Part shown: positions 53,936 through 64,000 of the stretch, in pieces
How positions within the stretch are numbered: position 1 is the first letter of the stretch
Layout: each line of letters starts with the position of its first letter
Assembly: GCA_024803745.1 (NCBI GenBank)
Contig: JANJXV010000004.1
Location: 40,492,358 to 40,556,357 of the forward strand
DNA length: 64,000 nt
From: Megascapheus bottae
Taxonomy: Eukaryota > Chordata > Mammalia > Rodentia > Geomyidae
Direction: 5' to 3'
Made by a program: the position numbers and the translations under genes
Notes under the pieces: model-generated
What the model saw: only the letters and a program-made list of their open reading frames with translations
Databases searched by the model: none
Told to the model about the DNA's origin: nothing

Positions 53936-54595
53936 TGAGAAAATCTTGACATATGAGCCAATTTTTCTAGAACTATTCAGAATCATTCCTGTCCACTGAT
54001 GTGAGTATTACTCTAGCATGGCAGCCACCATTTTAACCACCAAAATAATCTATATACATTTGGAATACATGAGAAGGCAGTAAGAAGACTCCTATAGAAA
54101 GAGAAAGTGAGAGTAGAGCTCTCACATTTCTATGTGCCACACATTCTGTCCTTATCTTGGTGAAATGCAGATTCAGGGCCTCCATTTCTGCCACAGTCCC
54201 GTTGTCCTGCTGCCTGTCTCCAGACCAAGACCAGAGAGATCAAAGGAAGAAGAAACAGCCCTGGGTTTATGGAGCAGAGACGTCACTGAAAAGAAGGGAA
54301 CATGAACAGGCCTTGATGACAGTGTGGCCAGGAGCTAACGATGTCCCCTGAGGAAGGGCTGAATGGAGGCCCCCAGGCTGGACCGGTGGGAGGTAGCAGT
54401 AGCAGGCAGTGCCCACAGCCAGTAAACAGCCTGAGCCCACAGCGACAGGATGGGTAAAAATAACAACTCACTATCTGGGTGGAGTCTGCCAGACCCTGGT
54501 GAAGTACAAAATACTGTCAAGGCTAGAACATGTGGTGCTAACAAAATATGGTTTTAATTTGGAGCCCTCTGCACTCATGGCTAAATACTATGGCT

Positions 54596-54596
<1 letters not shown>
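53936..54596. other. Unique DNA, nothing recognised
   Basis: Overlapping short frames on both strands, no signature. Confidence 0.4.

Positions 54597-54649
<53 letters not shown>
54597..54649. repeat. (CA)n microsatellite
   Basis: About 53 bp of CA in unique DNA. Confidence 0.98.
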
Positions 54650-54652
<3 letters not shown>

Positions 54653-56760
54653 GCTCACAGCCTGTCGCCAAGTTAATATGCCTGGGCTGAAAATGGCTAA
54701 GCCCAAGAGGATTCAGTTATACAGATTTTGCTGCCCTGAAAGGCAACCTAATCACCATCATCAATTTTAATGCTCAAGACATGTAAGCTTTTAAAGATCG
54801 GCCATTTCTGTGCTTACATCTAGTGCAGAAGCAATCCCATATTTGTTTTCCTGATACTTTATACTCACTTTATTGTCATATGTTGTTTGACATTCAGCAA
54901 GTAACAGGAGGTTTTAATCAACAACTCAACACTGCATTAAAACTTGATGGTCCATAGCTTTGTAGCTAAGGGAGGTGGGGGTGGGGTGGAAATGAGCATT
55001 GGAGTTTAGTAACAGAGCCAGGCTTGTTGTCTTGGTGGTGGTGGGGCGGGGGAGACATGGGACGGGGAGGGAGGAGGTTCAGTCCTGGGAATACAGAAAC
55101 ACTCAGTGTTTTTGTCAGGCTGAGTATGTCAGTCTTGGAACAGCTCAGGGAAAGAAGGAAACTGGCTGAACAAGTTTCTGTCTGACTCTTGAAGTGGATA
55201 CTGCGGGTAACTGGACCTCTGGATGCTCATGAATAATGAAGAATCCAGAATGAGGCTCACAGAAATTGTCTAGGCAATGGCCCAGCAAACCAAATAGGAC
55301 AGCACCGGACCAGTAATATTATGGGGAAACAGCTGAGCATGAGAAGCAGCAGGGCTGCCTCAGGGCCCTGGGTGGCAGAGAAAGAAGACATGGCGGGGGG
55401 TGAGGGTAGGAGGGAGTAATCACTAGCAAGGGGTTTTCTAAGGCTGGAAAGCAGTGTAGACTTCCCTAAACGTTGGTATAAAGTTTATTTATTCATTCAT
55501 TCATGTTCAATGCATCTACTAGGCAGGCAATCGACCCCCCAGCTGTATCCTCAGCCTTTAAACTTTGGATATACTTATTCATGTTTTCTGTCTTGTGTGC
55601 CCGAAGCATGGCATGTTTATGGTAGAAATTATGAGATTCTACAGACTGTAGATATTGCTTAAAAAAAATCAGGGTTCATCTCTTGATGACTAAGCACAGT
55701 CATTTCTTTGGGCTGTGTAAAATGATTAGGTTCAAGCCAGAAGGTGTTTAGGATCAGTCAATGAGGACGAGCAGGGGAAAAGCTCTCAGGGGATTTTCCA
55801 ATGGTTTCTGAGGTCCTGGATAGTTGCTCTAGTTTTCTACATGGAGAGTAAAAAGGCATTGTCTTTTCTCACCCCAAACATTGGTTCAGACTGGAGAGAT
55901 GCATTGGCAAATGAGGTGAACGTGTCGGGGTTTGGTTTTGGCTTCTTTTCTCACTGGGTTGCTTTCTGACTATGGAAGGACCGGGGAGTGGGAAAAGGGC
56001 CTCTGCAGGGCTAGGGAGGGTGTGGACTATTAGAAAAGGGGCGGGGGTGGTCCCAGTGTCCATCCAAACGATGAAATGCTATCGGCACCAGAGGCCAGTA
56101 GGCATTTAACCCAAACCGAATTGAGCAAGTGGAACAAGCCTCTAATTGGAAGAGTGGATTCCACATGAAAAGCCGTTCTCCACTTGATACCTTTTTAAAA
56201 TACCGCTGTGGGATCTAAATTTCATGGATTTCACTCCCTGCCGGCCCCCAAGCACACTAACCATGAAGCAGTGACAGCAGGGCAGCTGCGGCCAGCAGAC
56301 CTGAGCCAAGAGGCCAAGGGCAAAAGAAGTCGTCAGCATTTCTTTTTTTAGGCTCTCTGGTTCTCTCATTTGTAAGCATTTAACCCCATCCAGGCACCCT
56401 GCTTCCATTCTCCTCCAATATCCCTTTTAGGGAACTTCTGTGGTTTCCCTCCCCTTCTAGAAACTAAGAATCAACCAAGTTTACAGCAGGGCAACTTCTG
56501 TCTCACCCCCTTGTTTCGTTGGTCTTGAGAAACTGAATCCCCAGCTCCCCACTGAATGTGGGTGGAGCCTGTGAGCCATGCCAGCCAGTCATTTCATTCT
56601 ATCTCATGGCCACATGATTGGTGTGGCAGAGGCTACAGGAGCAGTGATGCTTTCTTAGGTTCTGTAAGGAAACTGAGTCATGAGGGTTTCACGAGAAGGA
56701 AAGGGCAGAAAGCAAATAAACAGACAAACAGACTTTTATTTGGGGTAAAAGCCTGAGAAG
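54650..56760. other. Longest unique block; possible conserved non-coding part
   Basis: About 2.1 kb with no SINE or L1 recognised. 54660-54950 has balanced composition and A+T-rich motifs typical of conserved non-coding DNA, but this is a guess. No gene recognised. Confidence 0.3.
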
Positions 56761-56988
56761 AGCCCAGTGTGGTGGCTCATGCCTATAATCCTAGCTACTC
56801 AGGAAGCTGAGATATGAGGATCAAAGTTCAAAGCCCGCCCGGGCACTAAAGTACCTAAGACTCTTATCTCCAATCAATCACCAGAAAAGCGGAAGTGGTG
56901 CTATAGCTCAAGGAGTAGGGAGGTAGTCTTGAGCTGAAGAGCTCAGGGACAACGCCTAGGCCCAGAGTTCAAGTCTCACCATCACCAT

Positions 56989-56990
<2 letters not shown>
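56761..56990 (+). repeat. B1-Geo composite SINE, sense
   Basis: 'gcccagtgtggtggctcatgcc' head to 'cagagttcaagtctcacc'. Flanks 'gcctgagaaga' (56750) and 'gcctgagagaa' (57062) bracket the SINE plus its (CA)n tail. Confidence 0.88.
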
Positions 56991-57057
<67 letters not shown>

Positions 57058-57058
57058 C
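56991..57058. repeat. (CA)n microsatellite as a SINE tail
   Basis: About 68 bp of CA lie between the SINE end and its probable target duplication, so the array formed inside the inserted tail. Confidence 0.98.
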
Positions 57059-57060
57059 AG

Positions 57061-57429
57061 AGGCCTGAGAGAACAGCAGAGTCTTCCAGTCAGAGTGGAG
57101 AAGCAGTGATACATTCTCTTATTTGACAGAGAGAGGGAGGCCAGTTAGGGCAGGGGTCTGGGGTAGTTTGTCACAGGAAGCAGGGGAGGGGGTTAGAATA
57201 GGAACAGGGGAGGAGCTCTTCTTAGTAGGAGGCCTTTATACCTCTGTGTCTGACTCAGTAGATGCAAGGTTGAAGTACCCCCCATAACCCATAGGCTGAC
57301 AGGAGACTGAGATTAATTCTGACAATGCAGTAGGTAGAATTGAAAAGTGGAAACAAAAAACAACCAAAACATCTGTGTTCTTGTTACATGTATGGATGTA
57401 AATGTTACATATATACTTCCCCTCCTTTC
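57061..57429. other. Unique DNA, nothing recognised
   Basis: No repeat or gene recognised. Confidence 0.4.
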
Positions 57430-57680
57430 CCTTCCTGCTGGTACTGGGGCTTGAATTTAGGAGCTCAGGACTTGGCTCTCTTCCTCCTCCCCCCCCACCC
57501 AGGGTAGCCCTCTACCACTTGAGCCACGCCTTCACTTCCTGCTTTTTTTTTTTTTTTTTGCTAGTTAATTGGAGATAAAAGTCTTTCAGATTTTGACTGC
57601 CTGGCAGGCTTTGAGCTGTGATCCTCAAATCTCATCTTCCAGAGTAATTAGGATTACAGGCATGAGCCACTGATGCCCTA
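57430..57680 (-). repeat. B1-Geo composite SINE, antisense, degraded
   Basis: Right unit carries a C-rich run (57490-57500); a T17-type run (57544-57559) precedes the linker 'gctagttaattggagataaa'; the head is clear. A short L1-like end follows at 57683-57722. Confidence 0.78.
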
Positions 57681-57722
57681 CTAAACCTCTATATTTTGTA
57701 CAATTAATATATACTAATAAAT

Positions 57723-58223
57723 ATCTATGTTCTAGTAATGAGCATATCTTGGTGGGAAGAAAGATGGAAGAGTATGTTAGGAAGAAAGGGTAGGTCAAGG
57801 TTTCCCACTTAGTCCAATATTTTAATGTATAATTTGAGCCATTCTAATCAGTTCCAGTTTTTTATAATGGCAGAGGAAATTACATCTTCTGCTAGGAACA
57901 ATAATAAAGAATTTAAGACAAGATAATTACAATAAAACCTGTTTGTTTGAAAGTCCTGGAAAATAACCAACAGAGTTTGGCTCAGCAGACAAACACTGGT
58001 GAAGATATAACATTTGCAAAAGGGAATGAGATCCACATTTTGCCTTGGACTGCAGTACCCACTTAACTGGTGGGCAGAGCTTGAATTTAAGCAGGAATTG
58101 TCAATGAGCCTGGATTGAGGAGTGAGTTTGGGCGTCCACATCAATGGAGTCAGAAGAAAGGAATCCCACAAAGAAGGGAATCTGACAGGGGGAGCCCCCA
58201 GGTTTATGTACAAACTTCCCTTG
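57723..58223. other. Unique DNA, nothing recognised
   Basis: A 121-codon minus frame (57848-58213) has no signature. Confidence 0.4.
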
Positions 58224-58403
58224 CTCCCCAGCCTAGTGGTAGAGTGCTTGCCTCACATGCATGAAGACCTGGGTTTGATTCTTTGGTACCACATACATAG
58301 TAAAAGCTGGAAGTAGTGCTGTGGCTTAAGTGGTAGTGCACTAGCCGTGAGAAGGCCCAAGGACAGGCCCTGAATTTAAGCCACAGGACTGGCAAAAAAA
58401 AAT
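58224..58403 (+). repeat. IDL-Geo SINE, sense (tandem copy 1)
   Basis: Starts within the ID head ('cagcctagtggtagagtgc'); Geo unit has small deletions. Ends in an A-run shared with copy 2's target duplication. Confidence 0.87.
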
Positions 58404-58413
58404 TAGGGCTGGG

Positions 58414-58600
58414 GGGCTGGGAGTTTGGCCTAGTGGTAGAGTGCTTGCCTAGCATGCACGAAGACCCGGGTTCGATTCCTTGGTACCACATACATAGAAA
58501 AAAGCCAGAAGTGGTGCTAAGGCTCAAGTGGTAGAGCTCTAGCCTTGAGAAAGTCCAAGGACAGTGCTCAGGCCCTGAGCTCAAGCCCAGGACTGGCAAA
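58414..58600 (+). mobile_element. IDL-Geo SINE, sense (tandem copy 2)
   Basis: Near-consensus copy. aaaaattagggctggg occurs before (58398) and after (58605) it, so it inserted at the head of copy 3. Confidence 0.92.
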
Positions 58601-58611
58601 AAAAAAAAATT

Positions 58612-58808
58612 AGGGCTGGGAGCATGGTCTAGTGGTAGAGTGCTTACCTAGCATGCATGAAACCCTGGGTTCGATTCCTCGGTACCACATACACAGACAA
58701 AGCTGCAAGTGATGCTCTGGTTCAAGTGGTAGAGTAGAGCCTTGAGCAAAGAAGCTCAGGGTCAGTACCCAGTCCCTTAGTTCAAGCGCTGGACTGGCAA
58801 AAAAAAAA
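58612..58808 (+). repeat. IDL-Geo SINE, sense (tandem copy 3)
   Basis: 'gggctgggagcatggtctag' head, then a right unit closer to the family-B form ('gagcaaagaagctcagggtcagtaccc'). Confidence 0.9.
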
Positions 58809-59304
58809 GTAAGATGATACTAAACATGACATCATAATAGAACAAATCCGCTTACAGTATTCCCACAGGTAATAGATAGCTCTAAAATAAACAGTAACAT
58901 AAAATCCAAAGCAACAATAACAACATAAAATGGAAAACAGCATTGATTTTATGGGAAGAATTATGATTGAAAAAAAGAAAATTCTCTAGATAGTAACAAC
59001 TTGCCACATGATAACTCTAAGCCAACCCTATTACATAATAAAGCCAGTTCGGAGGTGCTATTTTTTCACATTGTGTATTCTCACTTGCTTTACCTGCTAT
59101 AAAGATATAAATTAATTTCTGGGGAGTAATAAAATAAAACAGTGGCAAAAAGTTGTTATCTGCTCATCAGTAAGAAGTCCCAGCCCGTAGTCTAAGAATT
59201 AGTAATCAAGTGATAATGAAAGGAAAAGAAGACTCTCTGGGAAGGTAAAGGGAAAAATTGTAAGTTCTGTTTTACTCTTTACGTGTAGACTTCTGTTTTC
59301 CTCC
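58809..59304. other. Unique AT-rich DNA
   Basis: No repeat or gene recognised. Confidence 0.4.
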
Positions 59305-59420
59305 CTGTTTTGTTGGAATAGGGTCTCACTGCATAGTTGGCCTTAAGCTCACAATGTTCTTGCCTCGCCTCTTGAGTGCTGGGATTACAAGTGTGTGACA
59401 CCATGCCCAGGTTGGCTTTT
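59305..59420 (-). repeat. B1 SINE, antisense
   Basis: 'aatagggtctcactgcatagttggcc', 'tgctgggattacaagtgtgtgacacc'. Well preserved monomer. Confidence 0.82.
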
Positions 59421-60099
59421 GTTTTCTTCTTCATGATAGCTATGGAATATGTTTACTATCGTAGGTACAATTGCCATTTCTCAAAGCTCAGTCTTCTTTT
59501 ATGAACAGATATTATCACACTGACACACCCCTGGTGGGGGAACCAGGAGACTCTCTGTTATCTAGTAATCTCATCCATTGCTTCTGATACATTTAGAATA
59601 CCTGAAATCAGTATGGAAAGCCCAGTAGATGTGATGAGGGAGTAGAATAACACAAAGTATATCACGGGAGGACAACATGAACTGCAAAGTCAAATGAGAG
59701 GTGACAAATGGAAATTACCCAGTGAACGCTGGCCTAAAAAGCCACCTTTGGGGGGGTGGGGATAATGAAGATTATTTTAAAGCACAGTGTTTGGCAAAGT
59801 AGGAAATAATGAAATGAAAGTAAATAACATGCCAGGCTCAGCAAACAGCAGCTGGAACCAAAGAAATCCAAGGACAGCCCTCCCTGAGCATAGAGAAAAT
59901 CCTGCTGGTTAGGCATTGTTCTTGAGAGCCAGCCTGTCCTCCCCACCCCCCCAGGCTCACCATTGAAAGTGAAGGACAATAAGAGTAATCTTATTCAATA
60001 AGTAAATCTAGGAGACCTTTGAAAAGCAGGCATCACACTTCTTGAGCCTGGACATTGGTTTTGAAATCATTTTAATGGCAATTCTTTTCAAATTCATGA
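59421..60099. other. Unique DNA, nothing recognised
   Basis: No repeat or gene recognised. Confidence 0.4.
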
Positions 60100-62040
60100 C
60101 CCCAAAATGTTCCAGTTGACATTTTCCCCTCTTTATTCTTGGTCAGTACTCCTATCTCTCTCTGCATCTGAACATTCCTCCCTTATATCAGGAAGTAAAA
60201 TGGCTGCATCCTTGTTCCCGGATGCAGCCTCAGACACTGCTGAAAGAGTAGTTGCTGCTGCAAAGTGTAAGTTTTATTGTTCTTGTCTATTAGTGCCTTG
60301 GTCACTGTTCTCTTACTCCAGCTATTTTATCTCCTAACTCTTAACATTCTCTTAACCACCAATTTACCATCATTTGAGATGTCATTGCACCCCTGGCTTA
60401 TCTAGTCAACACTGATCTCTCAGCTCCTTAACCTACTGCATCCCTCCAGTATCTACTTCTCAGACACACCTTGACCTCTCTTCCATCTCCATCTGAGTAT
60501 AACTCTCAATCATTCCAGTCTGCTTGGTCTGCTGCATCTTGCCCAATTGACATCTTCAGTGCTGTGACTATACTACTTTCTTTTTGCATGTACTACCTGA
60601 CCCAATTTCCCTTTGCAGCCATGTTAGATGCTATGGTCCCATGGGTCCATGGCTATCTTGCCAGTATCCTGAACTCACTGCCCTGTTTAGTCCTTTTGTG
60701 GTAACTTCTTAGGGGAGGAGGGAAGATCCTGGAATTCAGCTTGTACTTTCTTAAATCTCTTTCTGGGAAATTCTAAGAAGGGGAATGTTTCCTGGCTGGG
60801 GAGAATCCTCTCCCCCACTCCCCAACCAAGTTAACATCTTACTCTAATCATCATAATTGCTGACTAAAGAAAATCTCATTGTGTATTTCTTCTCTTTCAC
60901 CTCTAGTCTCTTAAACGACCATTTCGAAGTTTCTCCCCTTCCCAAGTTTTGGGCTCCAAACCCATCGGTCCTTCTCAGAAGGCATCTTTTACTTCCCAGA
61001 GGAAAAGAGGAGTCCTCCTTCTGCCAGTTTGCTCTTGCACCTCCTCTTCACTCTTCCCTCTGGCAAAACAGAAGGGATGCCCGTCTTCCCTAGGCATTGG
61101 CTTCCAGCCTCTTCCGAAAAGGTATATGCCTCCACTTGTCTTCTTTTCCATCTTTCATCTGCTCATCTCTGCTGAGTTCTTTCTCTCAGCATCTAAATAT
61201 AGTCTCATCGCTCCCATGCTAAAAAAAATAAACAGAGAAAGGAATAAACACATCAGAAATATCCATTCCTGGAGTCCAGATATTCTTTCCAGTTCTTTTT
61301 TTTTTTTTTTCACAGAAACAGGGGAAGAGCTGTGCACAGTCACTGTCCTTTTCAACATGTTTACTTGTTAGCCTTCCCAAGCTAGCTTCCTTCCCTACTC
61401 TCTTAAGACTGTGTCTGTTGAACATTGATGTTCCTGAAGCTCGTGTCCACTCCCCAGTTTTCCTGTTCTTGGACCTCTCTTGGACAAAGTTGGCTTTCCC
61501 TTCTTTTTTTTTTTTTTTTTTTTTTTTTGCCAGTCCTCAGCTTGAGCTCAGGGCCTGAGCACTGTCCTTGGACTTTCTCAAGGCTAGAGCTCTACTACTT
61601 GAGGCTCAGCACCATTTCCAACTTTTTTCTATGTATGTGGTAGCAAAGAGTCGAACCCGGGTCTTCATGCATGCTAGACAAGCACTCTACCACTAGGCCA
61701 AACTCCCGGCCCCTGGCTTTCCCTTCTTTTGAAAAAAAGTAGTTTTTATGATGCATAAGCTATGGTAGCTCCTGAATTACTCCCTCCTCACTGACTTTCT
61801 GTGTCCCTTTGCCAGCATTTCTACTTCTATCTGACCTTTAAATGTTGGAACACTTCAGGCTCAACCTTTCCTCATTTTATCTGCTTGAGTCATCTCATCC
61901 ACTTACCTGGCTCCTCTCTGTACTGAAAGCTGTCAGATTTACACAAGAGCTCAGACTTTAATCTCCTGAGCCATCCAACTACCTGTTTTACTTGAGCATA
62001 TCATACTCAGTTTGTTTAGACTTATACTCTTGGCATTACT
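60100..62040 (+). repeat. Old pyrimidine-rich LINE-like block
   Basis: Long C+T-rich sequence. 61725-62000 in particular parallels the coding region of an old mammalian LINE ('tttctgtgtccctttgcc', 'aaatgttggaacacttcagg', 'ctcatccacttacc', 'ctgagccatccaactacctg'), probably L2-like, but the reading frame is destroyed. It is interrupted by an IDL-Geo at 61508. Family assignment uncertain; 60100-60800 could be unrelated. Confidence 0.35.
61508..61713 (-). mobile_element. IDL-Geo SINE, perfect 17-bp target duplication
   Basis: Full-length antisense copy with a T-rich tail. Flanked by tggctttcccttctttt at 61491-61507 and 61714-61730. Confidence 0.95.
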
Positions 62041-62044
62041 GTGC

Positions 62045-62240
62045 TATAGGACTTGGAGAAGAAGGGGAGAATGCAATTAAGAATCCAATGTACAGTCTAC
62101 AAAATTAGAAGAATGAGGGAAGGGGAGGAGTGAGAATGTTGAGAGAGGTGACATTGACATATTGTGCTAGTAAACTGCTTTGTTAAATGGAAACTCCTTT
62201 GTACAACTATTTAAAGATAAAAAAATAGAATAGTTACTAA
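62045..62240 (+). repeat. L1 3' end, sense
   Basis: 'aaactgctttgttaaatggaaactcctttgtacaac' and an A-rich end are typical of rodent L1 3' ends. Confidence 0.75.
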
Positions 62241-62396
62241 CAACAACAAAAAGTTTTGCATTTAATTCCATCTAGCTTTATTCTCCATCTAGTGGTTATC
62301 TTAGAGAAGATCAAAACCTGGCAAAGTGAGGTCAAAGTCTTTGTTCCCTCAGCTCCTCCTCAGTGAAGTTGCCAGAAGCACCCTGGACTAAATATA

Positions 62397-62400
<4 letters not shown>

Positions 62401-62442
<42 letters not shown>
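62401..62442. repeat. (TG)n microsatellite at a SINE tail
   Basis: About 42 bp of TG directly before the antisense SINE. Confidence 0.98.
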
Positions 62443-62444
<2 letters not shown>

Positions 62445-62660
62445 GTCCTGGGATCGAACTCAGGGCCTGGACGCCGTCCCTGAGCTATTTTGCTTAAAGC
62501 TAGTACTTTACCACTTGACCCATAGCTCCACTCGTGGCTAATTAGAGATAAGAGTCACTTAAATTTTCCTGCCTGGAATAACTTTAAACTGTGATCCTCA
62601 GATCTCAGCCTCTTGAATAGCTAGGACTACAGACAGACATAAGCTACTGGTACTCAGTTC
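62443..62660 (-). repeat. B1-Geo composite SINE, antisense
   Basis: 'agtcctgggatcgaactcagggcctgg', linker 'ggctaattagagataagagtc', head diverged ('tagctaggactacagacagac'). Confidence 0.82.
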
Positions 62661-63360
62661 ATTTTGTTCTTTTCGGGGCCTTCCACACACGACACTCTTC
62701 TTGAGGTTTAGAGTAAGAATGTTCAGCTGCCATGGATTTCTGGTTATTGCCTCTGTCTTGTAATTTCTCTCACCCTACTTATCCCATTGTAAATGGTCCC
62801 CCTTCTAGTTTCAGTCTAAGATACCACTCATCTCTTGTTTGTGCTTTAGGCAGGTAATTGATACTAGAAACTATATCAAGAAACAGATGGTCCAAAAATG
62901 AAATTCTGGGACTAAGTTGTTGTATTTGTAGAGATAAAGGATATCCTTATGAAGCCAGAAAGAGTAAAATGATGGACAGGGCCTCTAGTAATCTGCATGC
63001 AGTGGTAACACTTTAATGCATGCCATCAATAGCTATGGCATGGGTGGGAAAGTAAACAGAAAGCAAGACATTGGCGATCAAGTGACTCAGTCCTTTACCA
63101 GTAGCTAAGTACCTCTTAGCTAGGGGAAAAGCCTAGGATACTGAGGTGGCTTTCCTCTGGAGAGGACAGGTGCTGCCAGGGAATCCATTTCCATGGTCTT
63201 AATGGGACCAGCAGAGATGTGATAGATTTCATGCACTCTTTCCCCAGGTCTCTGAAATTGTAGCATTTTGCAAAGTTACAGAATAATCTCGCCAGTAGGA
63301 CCCTGACATGGATCCAATCCATTGTCTTCTCTAGTCTTCCCCACTTTTATTAGTAGTAGG
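62661..63360. other. Unique DNA, nothing recognised
   Basis: About 700 bp; no repeat or gene recognised. Confidence 0.4.
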
Positions 63361-63361
63361 A

Positions 63362-63392
<31 letters not shown>

Positions 63393-63402
63393 CGCGCGCG
63401 TG
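63361..63402. repeat. (TG)n with CG steps
   Basis: TG repeats end in 'gcgtgcgcgcgcgtg', an alternating purine-pyrimidine tract. Confidence 0.96.
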
Positions 63403-63601
63403 TATTATGCGTGGTTTCAAATACCAACCATCCCAGTCAATGCCATCACCATAGATTTCCTTTATTGTTTCCTTTTTATGGGCGTATTCACTTCTTATCT
63501 CACTCCAAAGCTTCTAACTTAAGCTTTATCTCGTCTTTATTTTTATATTTTGATCATTCCTGAAATATCATGTAAGTAGAGTCATGTAGTTTGGAATTGA
63601 C

Positions 63602-63603
<2 letters not shown>

Positions 63604-63636
<33 letters not shown>
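63604..63636. repeat. (TG)n microsatellite
   Basis: About 33 bp of TG. Confidence 0.98.
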
Positions 63637-63639
63637 ATC

Positions 63640-63960
63640 AACATTTTCTGGGGCCACATCTAGTAATATCCTTGTTGGCAGATGTCTGAGGTGGCACAGA
63701 CATGTGATAGGAAGAGAGAGGGCACATCTGGTATGCATATGCATATATGTGCTGGTCTTTGTCTTGTAAAGCCACCATTATTCAGTCATGAACATTGACA
63801 ATGTTAGCCTTGTCTAACCCTACCTCCTCCCAAGGTCCCACCTTTAAATATTACGGTTGGATTAAGTTTTTACCCTTACAATGGTGGTTTAGTTTTAGCA
63901 TTTGTTACCAGAGAGAGTGAACCATATGCGGTCATAGGAATGAGCATGCTCAGATGCTTC
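63640..63960 (-). repeat. MST-like MaLR LTR, antisense
   Basis: 'ctcccaaggtcccacctttaaatatta..gttggattaagtttttacccttac' is the reverse of the MaLR LTR start region. The distal part is diverged and the element may continue past the window. Confidence 0.55.
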
Positions 63961-64000
63961 AGGTGTAAATGTAATGGAGTACAATATTTGAAGGCAGTAA

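Noticed and set aside
58204..58599. 131-codon minus frame with a repeated motif
   Set aside because: The internal similarity is due to tandem IDL-Geo copies; related readings occur in most antisense copies in the window.

Overview
This window looks like non-coding nuclear DNA from a rodent, most likely a geomyoid (kangaroo rat, pocket mouse or pocket gopher). The evidence is the dominant short retroposon. It has a tRNA-Ala/ID-type head (box A near 'ggcctagtggtagagtg', box B 'ggttcgattcc') joined to a second unit ending 'gagctcaagcccaggactggcaaaa'. That structure matches IDL-Geo, a SINE described as restricted to Geomyoidea. I cannot identify the species.

I find no protein-coding exon, tRNA, rRNA or other conventional gene. 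The open reading frames are translations of microsatellites (poly-Ser/Leu, poly-Arg/Glu, Cys-Val, His-Thr), of SINEs (a recurrent 'LELRACTLSFSRLELYHLS'-like reading) or of unremarkable unique DNA. The window could be intergenic or lie inside a long intron; the sequence does not decide this.

The content is a layered record of retroposition. The oldest layer is MIR and L2 fragments, MLT1/MST-like MaLR LTR pieces and a long pyrimidine-rich LINE-like stretch (60100-62040). Next come old B1 and B1-dID-like SINEs. The youngest layers are two abundant SINE families and very short L1 3' ends. Family A is IDL-Geo, about 18 copies. Family B is a 7SL/B1-headed SINE carrying the same kind of right-hand unit, about 36 copies, called 'B1-Geo' here as a working label only. 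About 16 L1 3'-end fragments are present, all under about 650 bp, and none contains a recognisable ORF.

Layout: 1-6600, old B1 elements, L2 and several B1-Geo copies; 6600-14700, sparse repeats, two MLT1-like LTRs, a fold-back SINE pair (12575-12897) and a short L1 with a perfect 16-bp target duplication; 14700-26800, microsatellites, an L1-split SINE (19829-20497) and a MIR interrupted twice (22535-23325); 26800-28690, the longest stretch with little recognisable repeat; 28690-39500, dense SINE/L1 nesting; 39500-50200, polypyrimidine tracts, MIR and MaLR pieces; 50900-53600, the most complex nested loci, including a 3'-end retrocopy of an unidentified polyadenylated transcript; 53600-64000, unique DNA, a tandem IDL-Geo triplet and the LINE-like block.

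The most informative items are the nested insertions whose target-site duplications give relative ages, the probable retrocopy at 51558-51734, a B1-Geo subfamily with a 52-53 bp internal duplication seen four times, and the tRNA-like appearance of the right-hand unit shared by both SINE families. I found no evidence of a new gene system. Coordinates of diverged repeats are approximate to about 5-15 bp.
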